From Muricoccus harenae (GTDB lineage Bacteria; Pseudomonadota; Alphaproteobacteria; Acetobacterales; Acetobacteraceae): 64,000 bases of DNA. Under the pieces are notes generated by a model. The model made no database searches and was not told the origin of the DNA. It saw nothing but the letters and a program-made list of their open reading frames with translations. Made by a program: the position numbers and the translations under genes. The stretch is taken from the NCBI RefSeq assembly GCF_009848505.1, contig NZ_WWDL01000002.1:62001-126000 (forward strand). Direction: 5' to 3'. Below, piece by piece: positions 32,712 through 40,950 of the stretch. The number at the start of each line of letters is the position of its first letter. Position 1 is the stretch's first letter.

Positions 32712-33671
32712 ATGCCTCCGCTGATCACCACGCTCACCCTGAACCCAACGATCGACCTGGCCAGCGAGGCCAAGGCCGTGCAGCCGATACGGAAGGTCCG
32801 GACCTTCAACGAGCGGCAGGACCCCGGCGGAGGCGGCGTGAATGTCTCACGCGTGGTGCGTGAGCTGGGTGGCGAAACGCTGGCGATGATACTGGCAGGC
32901 GGAGTCACCGGCCGCTTCCTCGAGGAGCTGCTCGACGAGGCCGAGGTGCCACGGCGCAGCATCCCGATCCAGGGACGCACGCGTATCAGCCAGACGATCC
33001 ATGATCAGAGCAGCGATCTGGAATACCGCTTCGTCCCTGAGGGGCCGACTGTCACCGGACCCGAATGGGCAGCGACTTTGAGAGCCCTTGAGGAGATCAA
33101 GGGGGGATGGCTCGTCGCCAGCGGCAGCCTGCCAGCTGGCGTGCCCCCGGATTTCTACGCACGCATCGGCGCCATCGCGGAGCAGCGCGGTACGCGCTTC
33201 GTGCTCGACACCTCCGGCGAGGCACTCCACCTCGCCCTCGAGAAGGGTGGAGTGGAGCTGGTGAAGCCAAGCCTCGGCGAGTTTGAGGCGCTGATCGGGC
33301 GTGAACTGCGCGAGCAGGTGCTGCTGGAGCAGGCGGCGGTGGAGCTGGTCCGCTCCGGGCGCGTTCGTCTGGTCGCCGTCACCCTGGGCCGGGATGGAGC
33401 CCTGCTGGCCACAGCCGAGGGCACGCTGCGCCTGCCCGCGCTGGATGTGGTCGTGCGCGGCGCGGTTGGGGCCGGGGACAGCTTCCTGGCGGCCATGACG
33501 CTCGCGCTCGCCCGCGGGCAGAGCGCACAGGATGCCTTCGCCTGGGGCGTCGCGGCCGGAGCCGCCGCGGTGTCCAATGCCGGCACCGCGCATCCGCGAC
33601 GTTCGGAGGTGGAGGAGCTGCGCCAACGGATCCACGGAGTGCCAATAGGCGGGGTGAAGGAGGGGGAATGA
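32712..33671 (+). CDS. pfkB: PfkB-family phosphofructokinase/hexose kinase
   Basis: 319 aa ribokinase-fold sugar-phosphate kinase. LTLNPTIDLASEAKAV near the N-terminus and DPGGGGVNVSRVVRELGGE at about 37-55 are typical of PfkB/LacC/FruK, and the C-terminal VVRGAVGAGDSFLAAM contains the GAGD anion hole with the catalytic Asp. The closest-looking group is 6-phosphofructokinase II. Its stop overlaps the glucokinase start by four bases; together they would convert glucose to glucose 6-phosphate and phosphorylate fructose 6-phosphate. It follows a Bug pseudogene and an unassigned 190-base leader region. Confidence 0.87.
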   Translation: MPPLITTLTLNPTIDLASEAKAVQPIRKVRTFNERQDPGGGGVNVSRVVRELGGETLAMILAGGVTGRFLEELLDEAEVPRRSIPIQGRTRISQTIHDQSSDLEYRFVPEGPTVTGPEWAATLRALEEIKGGWLVASGSLPAGVPPDFYARIGAIAEQRGTRFVLDTSGEALHLALEKGGVELVKPSLGEFEALIGRELREQVLLEQAAVELVRSGRVRLVAVTLGRDGALLATAEGTLRLPALDVVVRGAVGAGDSFLAAMTLALARGQSAQDAFAWGVAAGAAAVSNAGTAHPRRSEVEELRQRIHGVPIGGVKEGE

Positions 33672-34603
33672 GCATGCGGCTCATCGGCGATATTGGCGGC
33701 ACGAATGCGCGTTTCGCGCTCTGCGAACCGGGCGGCGTTCCGCAGGACGAGCGCAAACTGCCGGTCACCCAGTACCCCGGGCTGATCGAAGCGGCTCAGA
33801 CCTACCTCGCCGGACGCGCAGTGGATGAGGCGGTCTTCGCCGTTGCCACCCCCGTCCTCGGTGATGAGGTGGCCTTCACCAACAGCCCATGGCGCTTCAC
33901 TATCCCAGATGCGCGGGATCGCCTCGGCCTTCGCCGGCTGACGATCATCAACGACTTCGTGGCGCAAGCTGCCGCAATCCGTGGCCTTGGTCAGGAGGAT
34001 ATTCGCCTGCTGAAGCCCGGCACGCCCCGCGCAGGCCGGCCGCGCGTAGTCATTGGCCCGGGCACGGGCCTGGGTGTGGCCTTCCTGCTGGAGGACGGCG
34101 CGAAGGCGCGGGTGCTCTCCAGCGAGGCAGGTCACGCGTCCTTTTCGCCCCAGGACGACCAGCAAGCCGAAATCCTCCGCCACCTACGGGGCGAATTCGG
34201 CCATGTCTCCACGGAGCGCCTGCTCTCCGGGCCCGGCCTGCTGCGGCTCGCCAATGGTCTGGCGAAAATCAAGGGGGTGCCGGAGCGCTTTGGGATTCCG
34301 ACCGAGATTTCGGACGGGGCTGCGGCCGGAAATTGCCCCATCTGCCTCGACGCCTTGCGGATGTTTTCCGCAATCCTGGGTGCGGCAGCAGGTGACCTGG
34401 CCTTGACCCTCCTGGCCGATGGCGGCGTCTACATCACTGGTGGCCTATGCCGGAACCTAGGTCCGCTGCTCGACGTCTCTGCGCTGACGGAGGGTTTCAC
34501 TGCCAAAGGGCGCTTCTCGGGTTATCTCGGGACCTTGCCGATCAATCAGGTGATGCGGCCACATACAGGGCTGCTGGGTGCTGCAATCTATCAGGAGGAG
34601 TAA
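33668..34603 (+). CDS. glk: Glucokinase (bacterial Glk family)
   Basis: 311 aa. The phosphate-1 motif LIGDIGGTNARFAL opens the protein, INDFVAQAAAIRGL is the conserved Asp-containing substrate loop, and GPGTGLGVAFLL and EAGHASFSPQDDQQ match the E. coli Glk group, with Glu and His contacting glucose. GGVYITGGLCRNLGPLL is the second nucleotide-site motif. The ATG at 33668 overlaps the PfkB stop; an alternative start two codons on is possible. The substrate could extend to other aldohexoses. Confidence 0.9.
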   Translation: MSMRLIGDIGGTNARFALCEPGGVPQDERKLPVTQYPGLIEAAQTYLAGRAVDEAVFAVATPVLGDEVAFTNSPWRFTIPDARDRLGLRRLTIINDFVAQAAAIRGLGQEDIRLLKPGTPRAGRPRVVIGPGTGLGVAFLLEDGAKARVLSSEAGHASFSPQDDQQAEILRHLRGEFGHVSTERLLSGPGLLRLANGLAKIKGVPERFGIPTEISDGAAAGNCPICLDALRMFSAILGAAAGDLALTLLADGGVYITGGLCRNLGPLLDVSALTEGFTAKGRFSGYLGTLPINQVMRPHTGLLGAAIYQEE

Positions 34604-34607
34604 GGCG

Positions 34608-34630
34608 AGCAGCGCTGATGCGCCGCTGCT
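34608..34630. terminator. Hairpin between convergent genes
   Basis: AGCAGCG (34608-34614) pairs perfectly with CGCTGCT (34624-34630) around a nine-base loop in the 46-base gap between glucokinase and the minus-strand nitronate monooxygenase. It could serve both genes. There is no T tract. Confidence 0.4.
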
Positions 34631-34649
34631 AGGCTGCGGGCTGCCGCCT

Positions 34650-35627
34650 TCACTCTGGCCGGATCAGTGCGCGTGCGAGGCCCATTTCCTGAACCGCCTG
34701 CCTGTATTCGTCTCTTAGCCGGGAGATCAGGGCGGCGGCGGGTTCGACCTCCCGTACCGCTCCGATGCCTTGGCCCGAGCCCCAGATGTCCTTCCAGGCC
34801 CTTTTCCGGTCGGATGAGAAGTCGATCTTGGAACGGTCCGGGGCAGGAAGGGCGTCGGGGTCTAGCCCCGCATTGCTAATGGAGCCGCGCAGGTAGTTGC
34901 CCAGGACGCCTGAGAAGAGGTCGCTGTACACGATGTCCGCAGCCTTGCTGTCGACAATCATGCGCTTGTACGCCTCGGCGGCACGTGCCTCCTCGGTCGC
35001 GATGAAGGCGCTGCCGATATAGGCGAAGTCAGCGCCCATCACCTGCGCTGCCAGGATGGAACGGCCGCTCGCAATGGCGCCGGAGAGGGCAATCGGCCCG
35101 TCGAACCAAGCGCGGGTCTCCTGCATCAAGGCAAAGGGGGAGAGGCTTCCAGCATGCCCGCCGGCACCGGCGGCGACCAGGATCAACCCGTCGGCGCCCT
35201 TCTCGACGGCCTTGTGGGCGAAGGTCTGGTTGATCACATCGTGCATCACGAAACCGCCATAGGCATGCACCGCGTCATTCACCTCCGGGCGCGCACCGAG
35301 CGAGGTGATAACCAAGGGAACGCGATGCTTCGCGCAGAGTGCCAAGTCGTGTTCCAGCCGGTCATTGGAGCGATGCACGATCAGGTTCACCGCGAAAGGG
35401 GCCGAAGGTGCTTCCGGATGGCGTGCATCATGCGCATCGAGCCGCTCCCGGATCTCGGCCAACCAGTCCTCGAGCTGCGATGCAGGGCGTGCGTTGAGCG
35501 AAGGCATGCTCCCGATGACCCCGGCCGTGCATTGCGCCACCACCAGGTCTGGAACGGAGATGATGAACAAGGGTGAACCGATCACCGGCAGCGACAGCCG
35601 GCCCTTGAGCGAAGCGAGGAGTGTCAT
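34650..35627 (-). CDS. Nitronate monooxygenase-family flavoprotein
   Basis: 325 aa TIM-barrel FMN protein of the 2-nitropropane dioxygenase family. LPVIGSPLFIISVPDLVVAQCTAGVIGSMP is the N-terminal substrate/FMN motif, GADGLILVAAGAGGHAG at about 140-157 the phosphate loop, and IALSGAIASGRSILAAQVMGADFAYIGSAFIATEEA the second FMN motif. Members oxidise nitronates such as propionate 3-nitronate, or act as enoyl-type FMN reductases. It is a single minus-strand gene whose start faces the CMD-SDR operon 224 bases away. Physiological substrate unknown. Confidence 0.9.
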   Translation of the reverse strand: MTLLASLKGRLSLPVIGSPLFIISVPDLVVAQCTAGVIGSMPSLNARPASQLEDWLAEIRERLDAHDARHPEAPSAPFAVNLIVHRSNDRLEHDLALCAKHRVPLVITSLGARPEVNDAVHAYGGFVMHDVINQTFAHKAVEKGADGLILVAAGAGGHAGSLSPFALMQETRAWFDGPIALSGAIASGRSILAAQVMGADFAYIGSAFIATEEARAAEAYKRMIVDSKAADIVYSDLFSGVLGNYLRGSISNAGLDPDALPAPDRSKIDFSSDRKRAWKDIWGSGQGIGAVREVEPAAALISRLRDEYRQAVQEMGLARALIRPE

Positions 35628-35851
35628 GCGCTGCCGTTCCTGCGGTGGCGGCGGAGGCCGCCGCGACTGGGCGATCTTGCCGGCTGCTGAAAGGAACGTC
35701 TAGCGAGTGCGACGCAAGCTGCAGGTCCGCCCGGTGGACTGAAGACCTTGACCGGAGGCCAAGCTGCTGTTCCGCTTACCGCAGGTCCGGCACAGGACAG
35801 CAGCAGCGGCGACGCGCCGAGAGGGCGCGATCACCGCGGAGAGGAGACGCC

Positions 35852-36400
35852 TTGGCCCGCATCGCCTATGCCGATCCGGCAAAACCAGACACGTCCTTGT
35901 TGGTGGAGCGCATCATCCGCGAACGTGGAAGCCTTCTTCACCTCTATGCCATGCTGCTCCATAGCGGCCCAGTGGCAGAAGGCTGGCTGCGCTTCCTGAC
36001 TGCGATCCGCCATGAGTGCATGCTTCCGGGTGGGTTGCGGGAGTTGGTCATCATGCGCATCGCGCATTTGAATGGCGCGCCCTATGAGGCCGCGCAACAC
36101 GCGCCAATTGCCCTGAGCGAGGGGCTCACTGAGGCCCAGGTTGCCGCGCTCGGCGAATGGCGACAGTCGGGCCTTTTCGACGAGGTCCAAACTGCCGTGC
36201 TTGGCTATTGCGACGCGATGACGCGTGAAATCCGCGTGCCGGACGAGATCTTTGCCGGCGTGCGTCGTGTCCTGGACGACCGTTGCCTGGTGGAGCTGAC
36301 CGCGACCATCGGCGCCTACAACATGGTCTCGAGGTTCCTGGAAGCGCTGAAGATCGACCACCATGACGATATGAGGGCGCCTGCCCATGGCCGCTCTTGA
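35852..36400 (+). CDS. Carboxymuconolactone decarboxylase/AhpD-like protein with TTG start
   Basis: 182 aa if translation starts at the TTG at 35852, which follows GGAGAGGAGA by a few bases; the protein then opens LARIAYADPAKPDTSLLVERI, the normal family N-terminus. No ATG gives a better start. The CMD core is GGLRELVIMRIAHLNGAPYEAAQHAPIALSEGLTEAQV. The Cys-x-x-Cys of peroxidase-type AhpD is absent, so it belongs with the non-redox CMD/lactonase-like group. It overlaps the first SDR by 14 bases and is co-transcribed with it. Confidence 0.8.
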   Translation: MARIAYADPAKPDTSLLVERIIRERGSLLHLYAMLLHSGPVAEGWLRFLTAIRHECMLPGGLRELVIMRIAHLNGAPYEAAQHAPIALSEGLTEAQVAALGEWRQSGLFDEVQTAVLGYCDAMTREIRVPDEIFAGVRRVLDDRCLVELTATIGAYNMVSRFLEALKIDHHDDMRAPAHGRS

Positions 36401-37196
36401 GAACCGCGTGGCAATCGTCACCGGCTGCGGGTCGCAGGGCCCGGGCTGGGGCAATGGTAAGGCCATTGCCGTCACCTTCGCCCGCGCGGGCGCCACGATC
36501 TACGGCATCGACCGGAACCGCGAGGCCGGGGAGGAGACGCGGCGCATCGTGGAGGGGGAGGGCGGGCGTTTCGTGCTCGGCACCGGAGACGTCACAGATA
36601 AGGCCGTGGTGGATACGCTGGTCGCTGAATGCCTGCAGAAGTTCGGCCGCATCGACATTCTGGTGAACAATGTCGGCCTGTCGCTGCCCGGCGACCCCGC
36701 AACCATGGATGAGGAAGTCTGGGACAGCCAGATCGACATCAATCTGAAATCCGCCTTCCTGTGCTGCAAGGCCGTGCTGCCAGTGATGGAGCAGCAGCGA
36801 AAGGGCGCCATCGTCTCCATCGCTTCCACGGCCGCCATCCGCTACACGGGCAAGCCGCAGGCGGGCTACGCTGCTGCTAAGGCGGGCTTGGTGCAGTTCA
36901 GCCGCGTGGTCGCGGTCGATTACGCGCGGCGCGGTGTGCGGCTGAACTGCGTCCTGCCTGGCCTGATCGAAACGCCATTGGTCGAGAAGCTCGCGGAACA
37001 GTTCGCGAGCCGCGAAACCGGTCTGGATCGCGAGGCCTTCTACCGCCGTCGCCACGAACAGGTCCCGATGGGCCATATGGGGCAGGCCTTCGATGTGGCC
37101 GAAGCGGCGCTGTTCCTGGCCTCCGATGCCGCGAAATATATCACGGGTACCGAGATCCTGGTGGATGGCGGGCTTTGCGCGGCCGTCCGGAACTGA
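36387..37196 (+). CDS. SDR-family oxidoreductase, GWGNGKA subtype (first of two)
   Basis: 269 aa. VAIVTGCGSQGPGWGNGKAIAVTFARAGA replaces the ordinary TGxxxGIG loop: three or four residues are inserted, giving the GWGNGKA pattern. NNVG takes the place of NNAG, and the catalytic Tyr and Lys are in QAGYAAAKAG. A C-terminal TGTEILVDGG is standard for the family. The same unusual loop occurs in the SDR immediately downstream, so the two are tandem paralogues. Likely oxidises a secondary alcohol; substrate unknown. Confidence 0.88.
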   Translation: MAALENRVAIVTGCGSQGPGWGNGKAIAVTFARAGATIYGIDRNREAGEETRRIVEGEGGRFVLGTGDVTDKAVVDTLVAECLQKFGRIDILVNNVGLSLPGDPATMDEEVWDSQIDINLKSAFLCCKAVLPVMEQQRKGAIVSIASTAAIRYTGKPQAGYAAAKAGLVQFSRVVAVDYARRGVRLNCVLPGLIETPLVEKLAEQFASRETGLDREAFYRRRHEQVPMGHMGQAFDVAEAALFLASDAAKYITGTEILVDGGLCAAVRN

Positions 37197-37250
37197 ACCG
37201 GGGACGCGAATGCTGGGTTGCTCCCAGCGGGCATGACAGGGGAGTATGGG

Positions 37251-38051
37251 ATGCTGCGGCTGGACGGTAAGATCGCCTTCGTCACAGGTGCCGGCTCGGT
37301 CGGCACTGGTTGGGGCAATGGCAAGGCGACGGCGGTTCTGATGGCGCGGCAGGGCGCCACTGTCTTCGCGCTGGACAACCGGCAGGAGGCGGTCGACGAG
37401 ACGCTTGCCCTTATTCAGGGGGAAGGGGGCTCGGCGACAGCCCATGTCGCGGACGTCACGAATTCAGATGAGTTCCGCGCCGCCTTTGACCGCTGCGTTG
37501 CCCTGCATGGCGGGCTCGACATCCTGGTCAACAATGTCGGCGGATCCTTCCCCGGCGGGGCCGAGAGCATGGCGGAGGCAGATTGGGAGCGGCAGATCGA
37601 CCTCAATCTGCGCAGCGCCTTCCTCGGCTGCAAGCACGCGCTGCCGCATCTGAAGCGGCGTGGGCGCGGCGCCATCGTCAATCTCTCCTCGATCGCCGCT
37701 CTCCGGATGAGCGCCGACCGTCCGCATGTCGCCTACAGCGCCTCGAAATACGGGATCTTGGCGCTGTCGAAATCAGTGGCCATGGAGCATGCGGCGCTCG
37801 GTATCCGCTGCAACACGGTTATCCCGGGCCTCGTGCATACGCCGCTGGTCGAGCACCGGCTCGTTCGGCAACTCGGCGCCAACGATGCTGCGGCGCTGAT
37901 CGCCCGGCGCAATGCGCAGGTACCGATGGGGCGGATGGGCGATGCCTGGGACATCGCGCATGCCGTGCTGTTCCTCGCCTCGGACGAGGCGAAGCACATC
38001 ACCGGAACGGAACTTGTCGTGGATGGCGGGATATCCGCTGCTATGCCGTAG
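37251..38051 (+). CDS. SDR-family oxidoreductase, GWGNGKA subtype (second of two)
   Basis: 266 aa from the ATG at 37251, chosen for the AGGGGAG seven bases upstream; in-frame starts at 37218 (TTG) and 37233 are less likely. AFVTGAGSVGTGWGNGKATAVLMARQGA is the cofactor loop, NNVGGSFPGG follows, and the catalytic residues are in VAYSASKYG. It shares the inserted loop, NNVG and a MxRMGDAWDIAxA-like C-terminal segment with its neighbour at 36387, 54 bases upstream. Two enzymes may act on consecutive or stereoisomeric substrates. Confidence 0.88.
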   Translation: MLRLDGKIAFVTGAGSVGTGWGNGKATAVLMARQGATVFALDNRQEAVDETLALIQGEGGSATAHVADVTNSDEFRAAFDRCVALHGGLDILVNNVGGSFPGGAESMAEADWERQIDLNLRSAFLGCKHALPHLKRRGRGAIVNLSSIAALRMSADRPHVAYSASKYGILALSKSVAMEHAALGIRCNTVIPGLVHTPLVEHRLVRQLGANDAAALIARRNAQVPMGRMGDAWDIAHAVLFLASDEAKHITGTELVVDGGISAAMP

Positions 38052-38077
38052 CGGCCCCGCCGCGAGGCAGCCCGGGC

Positions 38078-39034
38078 CTAAGCTGTGAGCGCCAGACCTG
38101 GTTCTTCCCAAGGCACGACTAGCAAGCGTCCCGTGTTGGACAGCGTGATGTATGCGGTTTGCAAGTCGGGACCGCCGAAGCATATATTGGTCGGCATTCT
38201 CTCGCCGCAGCGGACCACGTCGAGGATCTCCCCCTCCGGAGAGACGGTCGTGATCTCGCCCGCCACCAGCGTCGCCACGCAGACATTGCCGGCGGCCGTG
38301 ACCGCAAGGCTGTCGAGCCTCCGGAAGCCAGGCATCTGGCAGAGCAGCGTGCCGCCATGCGGGCTGGGCCAAGGCGCCTTCCGCAGCTCACCGGGACCGA
38401 GGATCTCGAACTGCCAGAGCCGGCCGGTCTCCGTTTCGGCGACGTACAATATACGCCCGTCGGGTGACAGGCCGAGGCCATTGGCGCCGCCGGGAACAGG
38501 ATGGGCTGCCTCGACAATCCGGCTGCCATCGAGTGCAGCCCAGTACACCGCTCCATGCTCCCGGTCGCGGGCACGCACCTTGCCGAGATCGGTGAACCAG
38601 AAGCCACCCTTGTCGTCGAGCACGATGTCATTCGGCCCGCGCAGACGCCTGCCGTCACATTCTCCATAGAGGAGCGTCACGGCGCCGCTGGCTGGATCAA
38701 TCCGCTCTATCCGGCCGCCGGCATAGTCCGCCGGTTGGCCGTGGGGGCGGAGGACACCCTCCCCCTCGATCCACTCAAAGCCGCCGTTGTTGCAGCAGTA
38801 AAGCATCCCGTCCGGCCCGAGCGCGAGCCCGTTCGGCCCGCCGCCTGGCGTGGCTAGCACGGACTTGCTGCCATCCGGGCCGATAGCGGTGATGCGGCCG
38901 GCAGCAATTTCCACCAGAGCAACTCGGCCATCGGGCAGCACCACGGGACCTTCGGGGAAGCGCAGCCCGTCCGCAAGGATGCGGGCTCCGGGCACTGCCA
39001 GCGCATCACGCCCGGCTGGATTCATCCGTGTCAT
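38078..39034 (-). CDS. SMP-30/gluconolactonase-like lactonase
   Basis: 318 aa six-bladed beta-propeller. The metal ligands of the family can be traced: Glu in LRFPEGPVVLPDGR, Asn in PNDIVLDDKGGFWFTD and Asp in LSPDGRILYVAETETGRLW. PNGLALGPDGMLYCCNNGG adds the repeat signature. Members hydrolyse sugar or gamma/delta lactones. The ATG at 39034 is preceded by GGGGGAG; another ATG lies three codons in. It follows the APH-like kinase by 28 bases on the minus strand, which suggests that the released hydroxy acid is the substrate for the kinase/ACAD pair. Confidence 0.88.
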   Translation of the reverse strand: MTRMNPAGRDALAVPGARILADGLRFPEGPVVLPDGRVALVEIAAGRITAIGPDGSKSVLATPGGGPNGLALGPDGMLYCCNNGGFEWIEGEGVLRPHGQPADYAGGRIERIDPASGAVTLLYGECDGRRLRGPNDIVLDDKGGFWFTDLGKVRARDREHGAVYWAALDGSRIVEAAHPVPGGANGLGLSPDGRILYVAETETGRLWQFEILGPGELRKAPWPSPHGGTLLCQMPGFRRLDSLAVTAAGNVCVATLVAGEITTVSPEGEILDVVRCGERMPTNICFGGPDLQTAYITLSNTGRLLVVPWEEPGLALTA

Positions 39035-39062
39035 TCCGTGACTGCTCCCCCTTGTTTTCGAT

Positions 39063-40145
39063 TCACGCGCCAAGCCGCCGAGCGATGTCCCAGGCGGCCT
39101 CGGCCATGCCGCGATAGCGATCGCGATAGCCGATGGCTCGCGGATCGGAAGCGTTTCCGTCCAGCGCACGCCGCCAGACGCCCGCGACGATGGAAGCGAG
39201 GCGGAACATCGAGAAGACGACGAAAACATCCAGATCCGCCGGGACGGGCCGCCCGGCTGCCTGGCAGTAGGTGGCGACGAACTCCTCCTGGGTTGGAATG
39301 CCCAGCCCCTGGTAATCCGTGCCGAGCACGCCGGTCAGGCCGGTCGGCCCGGGCGGGAGGTGGTAGGTCAGGCAGGCATAGGCGAGGTCTGCCAATGGAT
39401 GGCCGAGTGTCGCAAGCTCCCAATCAAGCACGGCGACGACGCGGGGTTCTTCCGGATGCAGGATGACGTTGCCGAGCCGGTAGTCACCATGCGCGATGGC
39501 CGTTTCATCATCAGCCGGCAGATGCGCGGCAAGCCAAGCGGCCACTTGGTCCATGGCCGGCATCTCCTCGACCTTCGAGGCCTCCCATTGCCGGGTCCAG
39601 CGCTGAACCTGCCGCTCCATGTAGCGCTCAGCCCTGCCGAAATCGGCCAACCCCACCGCACGCCAGTCGACGCGGTGCAGCGCAGCTAGAACCCGGGCGA
39701 GGTCGTCATAGACGGCCCGGCGTTCCTTAGATGTACCGCTGCGCATCACGCGGTCAGCGAAGATGCGGCCGGGCACGTGGTCCATGACGAAGAAGGGCGT
39801 GCCGATGACCGCCGGATCCTCGCAGAGCAGGCGCGTCGCCGGCACTGGAACATCGCTGCCTGCGAGGGCCTGCATGACGCGGAACTCACGCTCCACCGCA
39901 TGGGCGGAGGGCAGCAACTTCCCCGGTGGCTTTTTGCGCAACACATAGGCGCAGCCGGGCGTCTGCAGGTGGAAGGTCGGGTTCGACTGGCCGCCCTGGA
40001 ACTGGCGCACTGTCAGCCCGGTGCCGCCGAAGTCGGGAAGGTGCTCCGCCAGATAACGAGCCAGAGCGCCCTCGTCGAAGCGGTGGTTCTCAAGGACCGG
40101 CACCAGCAGGGGCGCGCCCGCTGGCGGGAGAGCCTCGGCGGCCAT
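39063..40145 (-). CDS. APH-like kinase of the ACAD10/11 (LvaA) class
   Basis: 360 aa phosphotransferase-family protein. FQGGQSNPTFHL and YVLRKKPPGKLLPSAHAVEREF form the nucleotide-binding lobe, and IAHGDYRLGNVILHPEEPRVVAVLDWELATLGHPLADLAY contains the Brenner-type catalytic Asp and the DWE metal motif. This exact pattern is found in the kinase domains fused to acyl-CoA dehydrogenase in animal ACAD10/ACAD11 and in LvaA of Pseudomonas putida, which phosphorylates 4-hydroxyvaleryl-CoA. The ACAD partner is encoded two genes upstream (40947), so a 4-hydroxyacyl-CoA kinase role is likely. Confidence 0.87.
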   Translation of the reverse strand: MAAEALPPAGAPLLVPVLENHRFDEGALARYLAEHLPDFGGTGLTVRQFQGGQSNPTFHLQTPGCAYVLRKKPPGKLLPSAHAVEREFRVMQALAGSDVPVPATRLLCEDPAVIGTPFFVMDHVPGRIFADRVMRSGTSKERRAVYDDLARVLAALHRVDWRAVGLADFGRAERYMERQVQRWTRQWEASKVEEMPAMDQVAAWLAAHLPADDETAIAHGDYRLGNVILHPEEPRVVAVLDWELATLGHPLADLAYACLTYHLPPGPTGLTGVLGTDYQGLGIPTQEEFVATYCQAAGRPVPADLDVFVVFSMFRLASIVAGVWRRALDGNASDPRAIGYRDRYRGMAEAAWDIARRLGA

Positions 40146-40149
40146 CGCT

Positions 40150-40950
40150 TCAGTCCTCTCCGACCGCCGGTGACCCGGCCATCACGCCACCATCGATCAC
40201 GATGGTCTGCCCCGTCATGAAGCTGCCGGCGGAGGAGGCCAGGAACACGGCGGCGCCGGCGATCTCGTCCGGCTCGCCAATGCGCTTCAGCGGCGTGTCT
40301 CGGGTACGCTTGCGGTAGATATCGGGGTTCTCCCAGAGCGCCCGGGCGAAATCCGTGCGCACGAGCCCGGGGGCGATGCAATTCGCGCGGATATTGCGCG
40401 GGCCCCATTCCACCGCGATGTTGCGCGCGAGCTGCATGTCGGCGGCCTTGGAGATGCCATAGGCGCCGAGCACGGGCGAGCCGCGCAAGCCGCCAATCGA
40501 AGAGATGACGATCACCGCGCCGCCGCCGCGCTCTGCCATGCCCGGCATGACCATATGTGCGAGCCACAGGTTCGAGCGGATGTTGGACGCCATGATCTTG
40601 TCGAAGATCTCGTCCGGCATGTCGATCGAGGGGCCGAAATGTGGGTTCACGGCCGCGTTACAGACCACCGTGTCGATCCGGCCCCAGCGTGCCGTGGCGG
40701 CATCGACCAGCGCCTGCAGATCCTCCTTCCGGCCGATGTTGCAGGCCTGGGCGAAGGCTTCGCCGCCACGTGCGGCAATGGCGTCGACCACCACCTGGCA
40801 CGCCTCCACCTTGCGCGAGGACACGACCACCCTGGCGCCGTGCTGGGCCAGCCGCTCAGCAATGGCGCGCCCGATCCCGCGCGATGCACCGGTGACGATT
40901 GCAACCTGACCCGTCAGGTCGAACAACGAGCGGCTCATGTCACCGCTCAT
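40150..40950 (-). CDS. SDR-family oxidoreductase in the kinase-ACAD operon
   Basis: 266 aa. [24 protein letters not shown] is a canonical NAD(P) loop, [10 protein letters not shown] follows, and Ser, Tyr and Lys are in [23 protein letters not shown]. It lies between the ACAD (start overlaps the ACAD stop by four bases) and the kinase (four bases apart). In the levulinate operon of P. putida an SDR-type dehydrogenase (LvaD) handles the 3-hydroxyacyl-CoA made downstream of kinase and ACAD; this gene could do the same job. Substrate is inferred. Confidence 0.88.
   Translation of the reverse strand: MSGDMSRSLFDLTGQVAIVTGASRGIGRAIAERLAQHGARVVVSSRKVEACQVVVDAIAARGGEAFAQACNIGRKEDLQALVDAATARWGRIDTVVCNAAVNPHFGPSIDMPDEIFDKIMASNIRSNLWLAHMVMPGMAERGGGAVIVISSIGGLRGSPVLGAYGISKAADMQLARNIAVEWGPRNIRANCIAPGLVRTDFARALWENPDIYRKRTRDTPLKRIGEPDEIAGAAVFLASSAGSFMTGQTIVIDGGVMAGSPAVGED

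Noticed and set aside
35648-35664. GCGGCGG-AGG-CCGCCGC hairpin
   Set aside because: Seven GC pairs with a three-base loop in a spacer between divergent genes; a terminator makes no sense there, and such repeats arise by chance at this GC content.
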